Positions 26,737 to 36,170 of a stretch of DNA of 44,213 nucleotides are shown here, piece by piece. Each line of letters begins with the position of its first letter. The stretch's first letter is position 1. Origin of the DNA: Methylococcales bacterium. Lineage in GTDB: Bacteria; Pseudomonadota; Gammaproteobacteria; Methylococcales; Methylomonadaceae. The DNA is taken from positions 1 through 44,213 of the forward strand of contig JAPLRS010000038.1 of assembly GCA_026399015.1 (NCBI GenBank), given 5' to 3'. The position numbers and the translations under genes were made by a program. A model generated the notes under the pieces. It worked only from the letters and a program-made list of their open reading frames with translations, was not told the origin of the DNA and ran no database searches.

Positions 26737-28824
26737 ATGAAACAAATCCAGCATTTTGGGCTGTTAGCCTGTTTAATTATTAGCATCAACGCATACGCGA
26801 CAGATTATTATGTTAATCCGCAAGGGCATGATGAATGGACTGGGGGATTAAAAACAGCTAACGCCACGCAAACCGATGGGCCATTTAAAACCCTAGAACG
26901 TGCTAAGCAAGCGATAAGAGGTTTAAAAAAGTCCGGAGCTTATAATGATAAAGTGACTGTTAACATAGCCGGTGGCACATACACCTTAACGCATCCCTTG
27001 CATTTTAGCTTAATGGATACTGGCTTACCGGATAGAGAGATTATTTGGCAAGGCGAGCAGGGCGCTAAAGTGATAATAAGCGGGGGTATTGCACTTAATT
27101 GTACCCAGCAAACTAACAAGCAATGGGAATGTCCTGTTCCGCAAGAACCTATAAATCCACAGTTTTTTGATGCTCAGCGCATAAAAGGTAATGCTCCTAA
27201 GTTTGAGTTGTATGTTAATCAGCAAAAACTGCATTTAGCCCGCTGGCCAGATGCAGGCTGGGCGCATATAAAATTACCTTTAGATAAAGATACCCAATTC
27301 ACCGTTATGGAACCATTGCCTGATATGCCGGATGACATTAAAAATGCGCAGGCGCATATTTTTGCTAGTAACGATTGGTATGATCAATACACTGCAATAG
27401 ACACTATTAATCCAGCCAACAATAGTCTTAAATTAAGTAGCTCTACAGCATTTCCGTTAGATAGTGGGCGAAGATTTTACCTACAAAACCTACCCAGTTT
27501 TTTAAATGCGCCCAGTGAATGGCTTTATGATGAAGCCAATAAAAAAATTAAATTTATTACTCCTGTGGGTATTAATCCAACGGAGATTGTCGTGTCCTCT
27601 GTGCCCAACTTATTAATCGCGGAAGGGATTAAAAACATCAGTTTTAAAAATTTAAGCTTTCAAAACAGTACCGCTACAGCCGTTACGGTGACAGATTCTA
27701 ATGACATAACCCTAGATGAATTAGATATACACAACATAGATGGTAAGGGGATTGAAATAAACGCCGGTAAAAATGTGCAACTGGTAAACAGCCAAATTCA
27801 TCATACTGGCGCACATGGCGTGATAGTGACAGGGGGTGATAAACTGACTTTAATGCCTTCTGGTCATGTTATTTATAACAATCATATTCATGATGTGGCC
27901 ACCAAGATATTAACTTACTCCTCCGCAATTGAATTAAATGGTGTTGGAATAAGTATTACGCATAATGTATTAGAGCATGGCGCTGGAACTGGGATTTTAT
28001 TAACAGGCAATGAGCATCTGATAGAGAAAAACGACATCAGTCATTTTTGTGAACAATCAGCTGATTGTGGCGCTTTTTATTCTGGTAGAGATTGGTCTTG
28101 GCGCGGTAATGTCATTAAAAACAACTATTTTCATGACATGATTAGTTATGGTTTACAAAGTGTGAATGTTGCTAATAATCAGGTGGTTTATGCAGATACC
28201 GCTTCTGTCGGCGTTTATTTAGATGATGGTGCCAGTGGCTTTGAAATTAGTAATAATATCTTTGAAAATGCCGGCACCATGTCCATACAAGTCGGTGGCG
28301 GTCGAGATAATAAAATTTTTAATAACTACTTTAAAACTAATTACTATGCGATTTTAGTAGATGACAGATGGCCAGCTTATGATTGGAATCAGAATGCAAA
28401 AAATCTAAATGCCTCTCCTTATCAAACCCAACTCTGGCAACAAAAATATCCAGAATTAGCCGCACCCATGTTTAATAGAACCTGGCCAGAGGGTAATAAA
28501 ATAGAGCGCAATATCATGGTAATGGGTAAACCCAATGGCTTATTAATGCGTTATTTTGTTCCTATGCAATCCACTGTTATCGGGCATAACCTCGTGTGGG
28601 CGACAGAAGGCAAACCGACTATAGATTATAAAATACTGGATTTAAATAAACTCTTTGGCGGTGCATCATGGCAACAATGGCTAGCAGAAGGTATAGAGCG
28701 AAACAGCGTAATGGCAGATCCTTGCATCAGCATCGTTAATAAAAAATTAACCAACTGCACTGCTTCCCCCCTTAAAGACATCGGCTTTCAACCCATTGCA
28801 CCAGACATTGGTTTAGTGAAGTAG
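26737..28824 (+). CDS. Exported right-handed parallel beta-helix protein
   Basis: This 695-aa protein has a signal peptide (residues 1-21, ending INAYA). The mature part opens DYYVNPQGHDEWTGG, then GPFKTLERAKQAIR, the standard opening of pectate-lyase-like beta-helix proteins. Repeated NNxI/NNxF-type coils fill the middle (for example NNHIHDV, NNYFHDM, SNNIFENAG, FNNYFKTNYYA), which is a polysaccharide lyase or glycosidase scaffold. Catalytic residues cannot be picked with confidence. It is probably periplasmic or secreted and acts on a sugar polymer, in keeping with the polysaccharide operon further right, but it is transcribed separately. Confidence 0.8.
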   Translation: MKQIQHFGLLACLIISINAYATDYYVNPQGHDEWTGGLKTANATQTDGPFKTLERAKQAIRGLKKSGAYNDKVTVNIAGGTYTLTHPLHFSLMDTGLPDREIIWQGEQGAKVIISGGIALNCTQQTNKQWECPVPQEPINPQFFDAQRIKGNAPKFELYVNQQKLHLARWPDAGWAHIKLPLDKDTQFTVMEPLPDMPDDIKNAQAHIFASNDWYDQYTAIDTINPANNSLKLSSSTAFPLDSGRRFYLQNLPSFLNAPSEWLYDEANKKIKFITPVGINPTEIVVSSVPNLLIAEGIKNISFKNLSFQNSTATAVTVTDSNDITLDELDIHNIDGKGIEINAGKNVQLVNSQIHHTGAHGVIVTGGDKLTLMPSGHVIYNNHIHDVATKILTYSSAIELNGVGISITHNVLEHGAGTGILLTGNEHLIEKNDISHFCEQSADCGAFYSGRDWSWRGNVIKNNYFHDMISYGLQSVNVANNQVVYADTASVGVYLDDGASGFEISNNIFENAGTMSIQVGGGRDNKIFNNYFKTNYYAILVDDRWPAYDWNQNAKNLNASPYQTQLWQQKYPELAAPMFNRTWPEGNKIERNIMVMGKPNGLLMRYFVPMQSTVIGHNLVWATEGKPTIDYKILDLNKLFGGASWQQWLAEGIERNSVMADPCISIVNKKLTNCTASPLKDIGFQPIAPDIGLVK

Positions 28825-28920
28825 GATATTGCCAGCGTAATACAGGGTTCGACCAGTATTTAACAGTTTTAGGTTAAAGCACGTTATAATCCAAGCTACT
28901 GATTATTTTAGGCTTCCCCA

Positions 28921-29823
28921 ATGAACTTTCTTGATATAAAAACAGACTTTGCGTTTAAAAAAGTTTTTGGTAGTGACGAATCTAAAGATTTACTGATAAG
29001 TTTTTTAAATTCCGTCATAGAGTTTGATCAGCAGCAAATTATTACAGATTTAACTATCGTAGATCCTTATAGCATTCCCTTATTAAAGGGCATGAAAGAC
29101 ACTTTTGTAGATGTTAAAGCTGAACTCAGTGATAACACGCAGGTGATTATAGAAATGCAAGTGCTGAATCATGAAGGCTTTGAAAAAAGAGTACTTTATA
29201 ATGCGGCCAAAAATTACTCATTGCAACTAAAGAAAGGTGATGCTTATCACCTGCTTAATCCTGTAATAGCCTTAACCATCACTGATTTTATCTTGTTTAA
29301 GAATAGTGATGAGTTGATCAACAATTTTAAATTACTCGAGAAAAATCACTTTATTCAATATAGCGATGATATTGAACTTATCTTTATCGAACTGCCTAAA
29401 TTTCATAAAACAGAAGAAGAGCTAATCAGTATTCAAGATAAATGGCTGTATTTTATTAAAAATGCCGGCAACTTAGATTACATGCCGAAGAATCTTAATC
29501 AAGAATTGCAAAGGGCATTTAATATCGCCAATGAAGCCAACCTTAGTCAAGAAGAGCTAGAACTGCAGCATAAAAAGAAAGATTGGATTTATATTCAAAA
29601 AAGCTCAATTGAATTAGCGACAAAGACAGGTCTCCAGCAAGGACTTGAACAAGGATTAGAACAGGGATTAGAGCAAGGACTTGAACGAGGACTAGAGCAG
29701 GGTGAATGGCAAGAAAAGTTAAAAATCATTGAAAATGCTGATCGAATGGGCTTATCCATGCAAACTATTATTGAACTAACCGGGCTCGATGAGGAAAAAA
29801 TCAGATTATTATTAAAAAAATAA
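28921..29823 (+). CDS. Rpn-family PD-(D/E)XK nuclease (recombination-promoting nuclease/putative transposase)
   Basis: This 300-aa protein opens MNFLDIKTDFAFKKVFGSDE, the standard Rpn/PDDEXK_2 start. The nuclease core shows Asp64 (FVDVKAEL) and Glu78-x-Gln80 (VIIEMQ), an E-x-Q variant of the E-x-K site usual for this family. The C-terminal tail has the GLEQ repeat characteristic of the family, then a helix-turn-helix-like end (MGLSMQTIIELTGLDEEKI). Rpn proteins promote RecA-independent recombination in vitro and some act in defence. It is followed by a small DUF1640-like gene; in-cell role here unknown. Confidence 0.88.
   Translation: MNFLDIKTDFAFKKVFGSDESKDLLISFLNSVIEFDQQQIITDLTIVDPYSIPLLKGMKDTFVDVKAELSDNTQVIIEMQVLNHEGFEKRVLYNAAKNYSLQLKKGDAYHLLNPVIALTITDFILFKNSDELINNFKLLEKNHFIQYSDDIELIFIELPKFHKTEEELISIQDKWLYFIKNAGNLDYMPKNLNQELQRAFNIANEANLSQEELELQHKKKDWIYIQKSSIELATKTGLQQGLEQGLEQGLEQGLERGLEQGEWQEKLKIIENADRMGLSMQTIIELTGLDEEKIRLLLKK
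29629..29700 (+). repeat. 12-bp repeat run encoding GLEQ units in the Rpn gene
   Basis: Six 12-bp units (GLQQ, GLEQ x3, GLER, GLEQ) lie in tandem without changing frame. They are similar but not identical in DNA. Copy number can change by slippage in steps of four residues, as seen in the tails of other Rpn genes. Confidence 0.85.
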
Positions 29824-29900
29824 CCCACTCATCTTAATATTTTTAAGTTAGTAAATTAAAATTGTATAATGCTCAAAATTAAATTTCATGAGGGTATGAA

Positions 29901-30146
29901 ATGGCAACAATAACTTTTGATACACATAAGTTCGTATTAAAATTACAAGAAGCGGGTTTTGATCAAAAACAAGCGGAAGGCTTAACAGAAGCAATGAGAG
30001 CAGCAATTGAAGAATCTGAACTAGTGACAAAAAAAGATCTTCAAATTGAACTTTCACCAATAAAAGCGGACCTTAATTTACTTAAGTGGATGATGGGGGC
30101 ATTAATAGCAATTGCTATTGCGAATTTTTCTAAACAGTTGTTATAG
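29901..30146 (+). CDS. Small DUF1640/CCDC90-like coiled-coil membrane protein
   Basis: This 81-aa protein starts with ATITFDTHKFVLKLQEAGF, the typical opening of bacterial DUF1640 proteins. A short helical, charged segment follows (residues 25-58, ESELVTKKDLQIEL) and one C-terminal membrane helix (residues 63-77, WMMGALIAIAIANF). The coiled-coil middle is shorter than in most members. It is preceded by a GAGGG ribosome binding site. Bacterial function is unknown; the family relates to mitochondrial MCUR1. Such genes are often seen near mobile elements or Rpn genes, which fits here. Confidence 0.75.
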   Translation: MATITFDTHKFVLKLQEAGFDQKQAEGLTEAMRAAIEESELVTKKDLQIELSPIKADLNLLKWMMGALIAIAIANFSKQLL

Positions 30147-30187
30147 AAATAAATTATATGAGTATATAAAGTTTCCATAGATATATT

Positions 30188-30257
30188 ATCCACTCCCGTT
30201 CATTGTGAGTTTATCGAAGAATATCCATTCCCGTTCATTCTGAGCTTGTCGAAGAAT
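30188..30257. repeat. Two tandem 35-bp copies of a dispersed-type repeat
   Basis: Copies at 30188-30222 and 30223-30257 share the core CCCGTTCATT and TCGAAGAAT with a few differences. The unit resembles the widespread short repeat with TTCGACAAGCTCAG on the other strand. The second copy overlaps the 3' end of the glycosyltransferase gene and supplies its stop and last codons. Confidence 0.75.
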
Positions 30258-31476
30258 AAACCTCCAGCAACTGCTTAACATTCTTATCAGCCGTATAGTT
30301 ATCCAAATACACCTGCCTTGCATTAGTGCCTAAGCGGGCACACTCATCTGGGTTATCCAATAGCCATTTAAGCTTAGTGGCTAAATCTTTTGCATTACCT
30401 GGCTCAAATAACAAACCAGATTTACCGTCTGCAATAATATTAGGCATACTGCCCAGGTTTGATGCCACTACCGGTAAACCATGCGCTAGCGCTTCAACTA
30501 ACACCAACGGAAAACCCTCATACCATTCGGAAGGCAAAATTAAAAACGCCGCTTGTTGCATTAATAGACTAATTTCAGCGGGGGATTGCAAACCCAAAGC
30601 CTGCACATTCGGTTGATTATCAAGCAACTCGGCTAGCGGCCCAGTCCCTGCTACTTTTAATAGTATTGCAGAATTATCCTGCTTAGGCTCATGATAAACG
30701 CCAGACACATCATAAACAGCAGAATCCGTCTTAAGCTCTTTCAGTTGCTCTAAGAGTGTCCAAGCCTCTAACAAAGTATGCAGACCTTTCTCAGTACTTA
30801 AGCGCCCGACAAACAAACCAAACGGCGGAGTAACCCGCGCCACAGGCGGGGAATCTATAAAAGGATCATTCACAAAATTAGGCTTAACCACAATCTTATC
30901 AGATGGAAAACCCGCCTCAATAAACTTAGCCTTAGCAAACTCGGTTAAGGCAATAAACCGCGACACCTTATGTTGCCAAGTGCCCAACTTACGATGCGTA
31001 GCTACCATATGCGCCACGACAAAACTGCCTAAGTTTGAGCCCTTATAACAGCCATGCAAAACCGCTTGATACGGAGAGCCCGTTACACATTGCTCACAAA
31101 TCTTACCGTTACGCATTAACATGGCCCCCGGACACATCAAACGGTAATTATGTAAAGTTTGCACCACCGGTATGTTAAGTTCTAAACAGGCATCATAAAT
31201 AGACGGACTTAACTGCGGAAAAAAATTATGCACATGCACCACATCCGGTTTAAACACCTGTAACTTAGATAGCGCAGTCGTTTTGCTACTAGATGAATAA
31301 GTGGTGTTTAAAGCCGTACTGATTTTACCGCGCAAGCCCGAAGGCAAATCTTTATTATCCACAGACCATAACTCAACCTGATGACCGTGCGCAGCCAATA
31401 ACTTAAGCTCCGCCGCGACCACATTGTCTTCACCACCGGCATATTGGTAATAGTTATGGATGAAGAGGATTTTCAT
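30235..31476 (-). CDS. Family 4-type glycosyltransferase
   Basis: This 413-aa GT-B glycosyltransferase has an N-terminal MKILFIHNYYQYAGGEDNVV, giving the acceptor-side glycine loop, and KPDVVHVHNFFPQLSPSIYD. A four-cysteine cluster lies at about residues 118-150 (CPG, CEQC, GCYKG). The C-terminal nucleotide-sugar domain has GLFVGRLSTEKGLHTLLEA at about residues 218-236 and the EGFPLVLVEALAHGLPVVAS motif at about residues 320-340, with the E-x7-E pair. It is the last gene of the polysaccharide operon; its start shares one base with the stop of the gene before (TAATG). The final residues (SSTSSE) are encoded by a dispersed repeat copy, so the natural end may have been altered. Sugar donor unknown. 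Confidence 0.9.
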   Translation of the reverse strand: MKILFIHNYYQYAGGEDNVVAAELKLLAAHGHQVELWSVDNKDLPSGLRGKISTALNTTYSSSSKTTALSKLQVFKPDVVHVHNFFPQLSPSIYDACLELNIPVVQTLHNYRLMCPGAMLMRNGKICEQCVTGSPYQAVLHGCYKGSNLGSFVVAHMVATHRKLGTWQHKVSRFIALTEFAKAKFIEAGFPSDKIVVKPNFVNDPFIDSPPVARVTPPFGLFVGRLSTEKGLHTLLEAWTLLEQLKELKTDSAVYDVSGVYHEPKQDNSAILLKVAGTGPLAELLDNQPNVQALGLQSPAEISLLMQQAAFLILPSEWYEGFPLVLVEALAHGLPVVASNLGSMPNIIADGKSGLLFEPGNAKDLATKLKWLLDNPDECARLGTNARQVYLDNYTADKNVKQLLEVYSSTSSE

Positions 31477-32588
31477 TAAATTAATGCTCCGTTTACGGCA
31501 TTAATGATGCCTTGGGCAGCTGCCTCATAACTATAGGCTTGTACTTTTATCTGACTTCCTTTAGAAAACTGCGCCAATAAATCAGGATTACTTAATAACT
31601 CTGTCGTGTGTTTAATCCATTCATCTAACACAAGATCTAAAACATAACCATTCTCACCATGGCAGACGAGCTCATTAGCCACACCAGCATGAGGTGAAAC
31701 AATAACAGCTTGGCCAGCGGCGCACGCTTCATTAGCGACAACGCCCCAAGGGTCCCAAGAGGAAGGGAACAAAAACACCTTGGCCGAATTATATAAAGCG
31801 GGTAATTCTGCTTGCTGTAAAAAGCCCGGAAATGTTGCAGTAACTTGTAGTGCTAAACTTTCTGCATAGGCTTTAGCCTCATCTAATAAAGGTCCAGCCC
31901 CAAGCATTAAAATAGAAATCGGCCGGTTTAAGTTTTTGGCGACACCTGCGGCAATGTCTAAAGCAAACAGCGGATTCTTTTCTGGAGAAAAACGCCCAGA
32001 AAACATTAAATCGTAAGGTTTATGGGTAGTGTTTAATGCAGTAAAGGCCGCATTGTTAGCGCATAAATGTGACTGGTAAAATCGGTCTACATTTATGCCG
32101 TAACTTTGATACAAACGCAGAGCTCCTAGACTTGCACCGATAAACGTTTTAGAAAAACGATACACGACACGACGCACAATTCGGTGTAAGACCGATAACT
32201 TAAGTTCAGAATCATAAGTGCCGTCCGTCATAGGTATATGCACTTTGCCGGTAAACACGGCATAAGGAAAAGCTAATAAATGCGTGGGATTAAAGCCTGT
32301 GGTAATAATCACATCAGGCTTTAGCTGTTTTAAAACACTTAATGCATCAGGGTTGTAATGTATGTAACGGCCATTCCAAGTGATGTAATTGGTTTTAAGA
32401 AAGGTGTGGGCAAAACCATTGTTATCGATGACCCAATCTCTATTTGCTTCTTTCTGCGCACAGAACACCACATGAAACTGATCACAACCAAAGTGTTTAG
32501 CTAAATGGCTGTAAATATCCATGCGATAGGGGGCAGGGATGTTAGTGATAATTGCTATACGTGATTTAGAAACAAGCTTATTAGGCAT
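31476..32588 (-). CDS. Family 4-type glycosyltransferase
   Basis: This 370-aa GT-B enzyme has an N-terminal domain with IAIITNIPAPYRMDIY, a motif seen in many GT4 transferases that add to lipid-linked sugars. The donor domain has LMFSGRFSPEKNPLFALDIA and FLFPSSWDPWGVVANEACAA (E-x7-E type). Its start overlaps the acyltransferase gene by 8 bp and its stop shares a base with the next start, so translation is coupled. It probably adds one sugar of the repeat unit; specificity is not readable. Confidence 0.88.
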   Translation of the reverse strand: MPNKLVSKSRIAIITNIPAPYRMDIYSHLAKHFGCDQFHVVFCAQKEANRDWVIDNNGFAHTFLKTNYITWNGRYIHYNPDALSVLKQLKPDVIITTGFNPTHLLAFPYAVFTGKVHIPMTDGTYDSELKLSVLHRIVRRVVYRFSKTFIGASLGALRLYQSYGINVDRFYQSHLCANNAAFTALNTTHKPYDLMFSGRFSPEKNPLFALDIAAGVAKNLNRPISILMLGAGPLLDEAKAYAESLALQVTATFPGFLQQAELPALYNSAKVFLFPSSWDPWGVVANEACAAGQAVIVSPHAGVANELVCHGENGYVLDLVLDEWIKHTTELLSNPDLLAQFSKGSQIKVQAYSYEAAAQGIINAVNGALI

Positions 32589-33621
32589 AAGATTTAATAA
32601 GTTTAATTAAGTTTTTTTCTATAAAACTATAAAAACAACAACTAAGAATTAGGGTGGTTACAAATAATGACAGTGCACCATAAAAATTAATAAATTGTGA
32701 GCTAAGATTAAATTTGATTATTATTTTAATGAGTATAGATAGAACAGTACCGTGTACAAGATAAAGTGAATAAGATGCATCCCCCAGATAAACTAGCCAT
32801 TTTGGAACATTGTTTTTTAAATACAAACTCCCAAATATTAAAACTGCCGCTGGAAGACCGAATAAATACACTCTACTGATATCACTATCTAATAGATCGG
32901 AACTATCTAATTTTAATTGATAATAAAATAACCAAGATAGTGTAAAAAATATTAATCCAATCCAAAAGTACCATATCCCATGGGTTTCATTTGTAAAGCG
33001 TTTATAAACAAAAGCGATTATGCAACCAAAGGCAAAATTTAAAATAACTGGGTCTAATAAAGTTTTAAAAATATGATAATTTGTATCCAGTTTGAGAAAA
33101 AATGTTATGAGAATTGACGTAATCCAAATAGTAAACCCATAAAATAAATAACGTGGTTTTCTAAAATAAGTGAATGCAAAAAAAAGATAGAAGATTACTT
33201 CGTAAGTAAGTGTCCAAGCCACACCAATAACGTAATCTTTTTGTGGAAAAAGAGTAATTGATCCTAAGATTGTATATAAATCGCCTTTATGAGCGTTTTC
33301 TGTAGAAGGTGAAATAAAAAAAGCGATCACTAGCAATAGCGTTACTAACCAATAGATAGGATAGATACGTATAAAGCGCTTTTTAAGAAAGATGCTACTA
33401 TCAATTGAATTACTATTTGATGTGTATAAAATAATAAATCCACTAAGCACAAAAAAAATATCTACACCAGAAAATCCTGCTATAAAAAAGTTGTTTAAAA
33501 ATAGATAATTTAAACGTTCGTGTATTATTTGTGTGCCATGAAATAACATTACAGCGATTGATGCAAAGGCACGGATAGCTTGTAATGTATCAATTTTCGA
33601 CAATTTTTTTTCTGTAGACAT
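32581..33621 (-). CDS. Membrane acyltransferase, family 3 (O-acetyltransferase)
   Basis: This 346-aa integral membrane protein has about ten hydrophobic segments. The family signatures are LQAIRAFASIAVMLFHG near the N-terminus, with the conserved R and H of acyltransferase-3, and FSGVDIFFVLSGFIILY at residues 49-65. Such proteins move acetyl groups to sugars of surface polysaccharides on the membrane. It overlaps the downstream glycosyltransferase gene by 8 bp. In this operon, O-acetylation of the repeat unit is the likely role. Confidence 0.9.
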   Translation of the reverse strand: MSTEKKLSKIDTLQAIRAFASIAVMLFHGTQIIHERLNYLFLNNFFIAGFSGVDIFFVLSGFIILYTSNSNSIDSSIFLKKRFIRIYPIYWLVTLLLVIAFFISPSTENAHKGDLYTILGSITLFPQKDYVIGVAWTLTYEVIFYLFFAFTYFRKPRYLFYGFTIWITSILITFFLKLDTNYHIFKTLLDPVILNFAFGCIIAFVYKRFTNETHGIWYFWIGLIFFTLSWLFYYQLKLDSSDLLDSDISRVYLFGLPAAVLIFGSLYLKNNVPKWLVYLGDASYSLYLVHGTVLSILIKIIIKFNLSSQFINFYGALSLFVTTLILSCCFYSFIEKNLIKLIKSYA

Positions 33622-33642
33622 AAACGTTAAGTATTTTTTGTA

Positions 33643-34509
33643 TTAACGTTCTAGTATGAAGGTTTTAAAATAACTTCCACTTATACGAATAAAATCAAAG
33701 ATAAAATATATAGGTAGGTAGTATTTAGGACAGTTATTCCACCCATACCAAAAGCGTGCTTTTAAATTTGCCGGTGAGCGGATACTGGTAAAATAATTAA
33801 TAAAGCTTATTATTGAAAACTTATTTAATACTTTTGTCATGCCCGTTTCTTCAACATAAGAAAATACTTTACAGTTTAAACAAGAAAATATTTTGAAATT
33901 TGAGCGAGTTGCCTTAAATGTAAAATCGTAATCGGCTGCATAGTGTGGCAGATGTATTTCATCAAATAAGCCTAGTTCTTTGAAAACATTCAATGGAAAT
34001 AATGTTCCTCTTCCCGATGCATGTGTAACATTCACGGTATTGTCATCATGTAGCAAATGATCAGTTTCAAAATTTACTGGACTTTCTTTAGCTAGTAACC
34101 AGTTTTGTCTGTAACCTGGAGAAATTAAGTTTTTAGTTTTAATATCATGAACAACAGAAGTGATAATTGAATTTGGATACTTAAGATAATTAGTCGCCAG
34201 ATTTTGTAAGTAATCTTCAGGAACTTCGTTATCATTGTTCATGGTGAGCAAAACATCTTCTGCATCAGCATTCTTTAAGACATAAGATACGCAACGATTA
34301 ATTGCACCTGTCCACCATAACGAACTTTCTGCATTTATTACGATTACATTTGGGAAGTTTTCAGCAATAGCTTGGCTAGTGCCATCGGTAGAGCCATGAT
34401 CACAAATAACGACCGTAAAGTTTGTAAATTGTTGCTTTTGTAATGAAACTAAACAATCTAAAGTTAATTGTTTACGGTTAAAAACCGGAATACAAATCCA
34501 AATTTTCAT
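33643..34509 (-). CDS. Family 2 glycosyltransferase
   Basis: This 288-aa GT-A enzyme begins MKIWICIPVFNRKQLTLDCL. It then has ICDHGSTDGTSQAI, SSLWWTGAINRC and the metal-binding NNDNEVPEDY (a DXD-equivalent). The WWTGA-x-N pattern is typical of rhamnosyltransferase-like GT2 proteins, so a deoxyhexose donor is plausible but unproven. A TADYDFTFKA segment follows. It lies 21 bp upstream of the acyltransferase gene and 9 bp after the methyltransferase gene in the same operon. Confidence 0.88.
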   Translation of the reverse strand: MKIWICIPVFNRKQLTLDCLVSLQKQQFTNFTVVICDHGSTDGTSQAIAENFPNVIVINAESSLWWTGAINRCVSYVLKNADAEDVLLTMNNDNEVPEDYLQNLATNYLKYPNSIITSVVHDIKTKNLISPGYRQNWLLAKESPVNFETDHLLHDDNTVNVTHASGRGTLFPLNVFKELGLFDEIHLPHYAADYDFTFKATRSNFKIFSCLNCKVFSYVEETGMTKVLNKFSIISFINYFTSIRSPANLKARFWYGWNNCPKYYLPIYFIFDFIRISGSYFKTFILER

Positions 34510-34518
34510 AGATTAAAA

Positions 34519-35319
34519 TTATTTGGGTTTTCTTAAAACTAAAAAAGCGGATCTTGCTCTAAAGCGTTGCAAGGTATTTTTAGGGTGGTAGTTTAGGTTC
34601 CACGCGAAGATATTTGCGAACCAGTAATCTATTAAGGTGGCAAAGTAAGTATTGTAAATGCCGAGTTTTAAGAATACTTTTTCAGTTACCGGAAAATCGC
34701 AGAGAGAGTTCTTTACAATTTCTAAGCCATTTGTTTTAGCAATAGTTTGCAATATATGCAGAGGTATCCCGCGCTCTCGTTTGGTTAAACCGCGTCTAGG
34801 TTCTCTCCAGTCTCCCATCGAAACAATAGGTTCGCGAATTAATAAATATCCTTCAGGTTGCAGCACTCTTGCAAGTTCTGAAACTACACTACTTACATTA
34901 GGGATATGGTGTAACACACCAAAGCAGGTCATTAAGTCAAATGTATTGTTATCAAAAGGTAAGCTACCATCCGGCAAAGGTTTTACATAGCTTAATGGTA
35001 TGCCATTGACAGAGTCTTGGACAAATGCGTCAGAAGGATCAACGATAGTGGCGGATTCAATTAGATTCTTTATCGGTAACAGTTCTTCGCCAAACGCACT
35101 CCCAAATCCTAATACTTTTTTAAATGATTTTTTAGGTAAATAATTAAAGCCATGAAATTTATTTAAAGCATGATATCCGTAGATATAGGTGACTTCATCA
35201 TTAGCATAAATACCCGCAAAACCTTCTTTTTCATCATCAAACCATTCGGCGATTTGTGATTCGTTGAAATCATCACCGTATAATGCTTTTCCTGATAGGA
35301 AGGTGTCAATAGTAAACAT
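34519..35319 (-). CDS. Class I SAM-dependent methyltransferase
   Basis: This 266-aa protein has KKVLGFGSAFGEELLPIKN as the SAM-binding glycine loop, TIVDPSDAFV with the acidic residue contacting the ribose, LMTCFGVLHHIPNVSSVV (motif II/post-I region) and LARVLQPEGYLLIREPI. A methyltransferase_11-like fold is clear. It has no membrane helix. In this operon it probably methylates a sugar or the chain end of the polymer. Confidence 0.85.
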   Translation of the reverse strand: MFTIDTFLSGKALYGDDFNESQIAEWFDDEKEGFAGIYANDEVTYIYGYHALNKFHGFNYLPKKSFKKVLGFGSAFGEELLPIKNLIESATIVDPSDAFVQDSVNGIPLSYVKPLPDGSLPFDNNTFDLMTCFGVLHHIPNVSSVVSELARVLQPEGYLLIREPIVSMGDWREPRRGLTKRERGIPLHILQTIAKTNGLEIVKNSLCDFPVTEKVFLKLGIYNTYFATLIDYWFANIFAWNLNYHPKNTLQRFRARSAFLVLRKPK

Positions 35320-35335
35320 TTTTGTGTAATCTCTT

Positions 35336-36160
35336 TTATTGCAAAATTGGTTTATTTGCTTCTATGTAAATTGAATTACCTTTATAGCTAGTGCCATCAT
35401 AATTAGAATCTAGATAGCTGTCATTAAATTCAGGTATCGCAGATTCATTGAAATTTGATGATCTACATTCATTAAAACCAGCTTTTTTAAATAAAATAGT
35501 CAATCCATATTGGTCATACATCCATTGATGTCTTTCTCCAATAGCTGTTTCAACCAATACTAGACTCCTAAGGTTTTTAGGTATCAATTTTTTTATGATC
35601 ACAAGATACCAATAAACAAATTTTGTTGAAATTAATTGGGGTGTAATTTTTTGAATTTTTGTAAAAAATGTCGATGGCGCTGGCGGTGATATATAATGCG
35701 TTTCCGTTCTTGATTGGACATATTCTTTTAAAAATTTATTATCTGAATTTTGTGTTTTTTCTAAAAAATCACCCATTTCTCCACGTGTGCGTAGACGAAC
35801 CAATTGGTCAAGTAATTCAATGATTATCCACTCGTATAGCGCAGATTTATTTTGATCATCTTCAGGTAAATTTAAAATACGGAGGTATTCTTGGCAGCTA
35901 CTTTCTAAATCAGGCACTGCAATTCTTAAAATGCCATTTGGTTTAAGTACCCGAAACGATTCTTTTAGTAAATAAAGCGCTTGAGACTTTGTAAAGTGCT
36001 CTAGTACATGACTACTATAAACGACATCAAAATAGTTATCCGGATAAGGGAAACCCGTTAGGAGATTTACTCGCTTAACATCAGAATTTGCTGAGTGAAA
36101 GTCAATATTTGTCCAACCTTCAGCGATTTTATCACCACAACCAAAATTGAGTTTTTTCAT
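35336..36160 (-). CDS. Class I SAM-dependent methyltransferase
   Basis: This 274-aa protein starts MKKLNFGCGDKIAEGWTNID, a compact SAM site typical of sugar-nucleotide and polysaccharide methyltransferases. It then has YFDVVYSSHVLEHFTKSQAL and SFRVLKPNGILRIAVPDLE. The C-terminal third is helical and of unknown role. It is the second methyltransferase in the operon, 16 bp before the other one, so two methyl groups or a terminal cap plus an internal methylation are possible. Confidence 0.85.
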   Translation of the reverse strand: MKKLNFGCGDKIAEGWTNIDFHSANSDVKRVNLLTGFPYPDNYFDVVYSSHVLEHFTKSQALYLLKESFRVLKPNGILRIAVPDLESSCQEYLRILNLPEDDQNKSALYEWIIIELLDQLVRLRTRGEMGDFLEKTQNSDNKFLKEYVQSRTETHYISPPAPSTFFTKIQKITPQLISTKFVYWYLVIIKKLIPKNLRSLVLVETAIGERHQWMYDQYGLTILFKKAGFNECRSSNFNESAIPEFNDSYLDSNYDGTSYKGNSIYIEANKPILQ

Positions 36161-36170
36161 AATTTATGTT

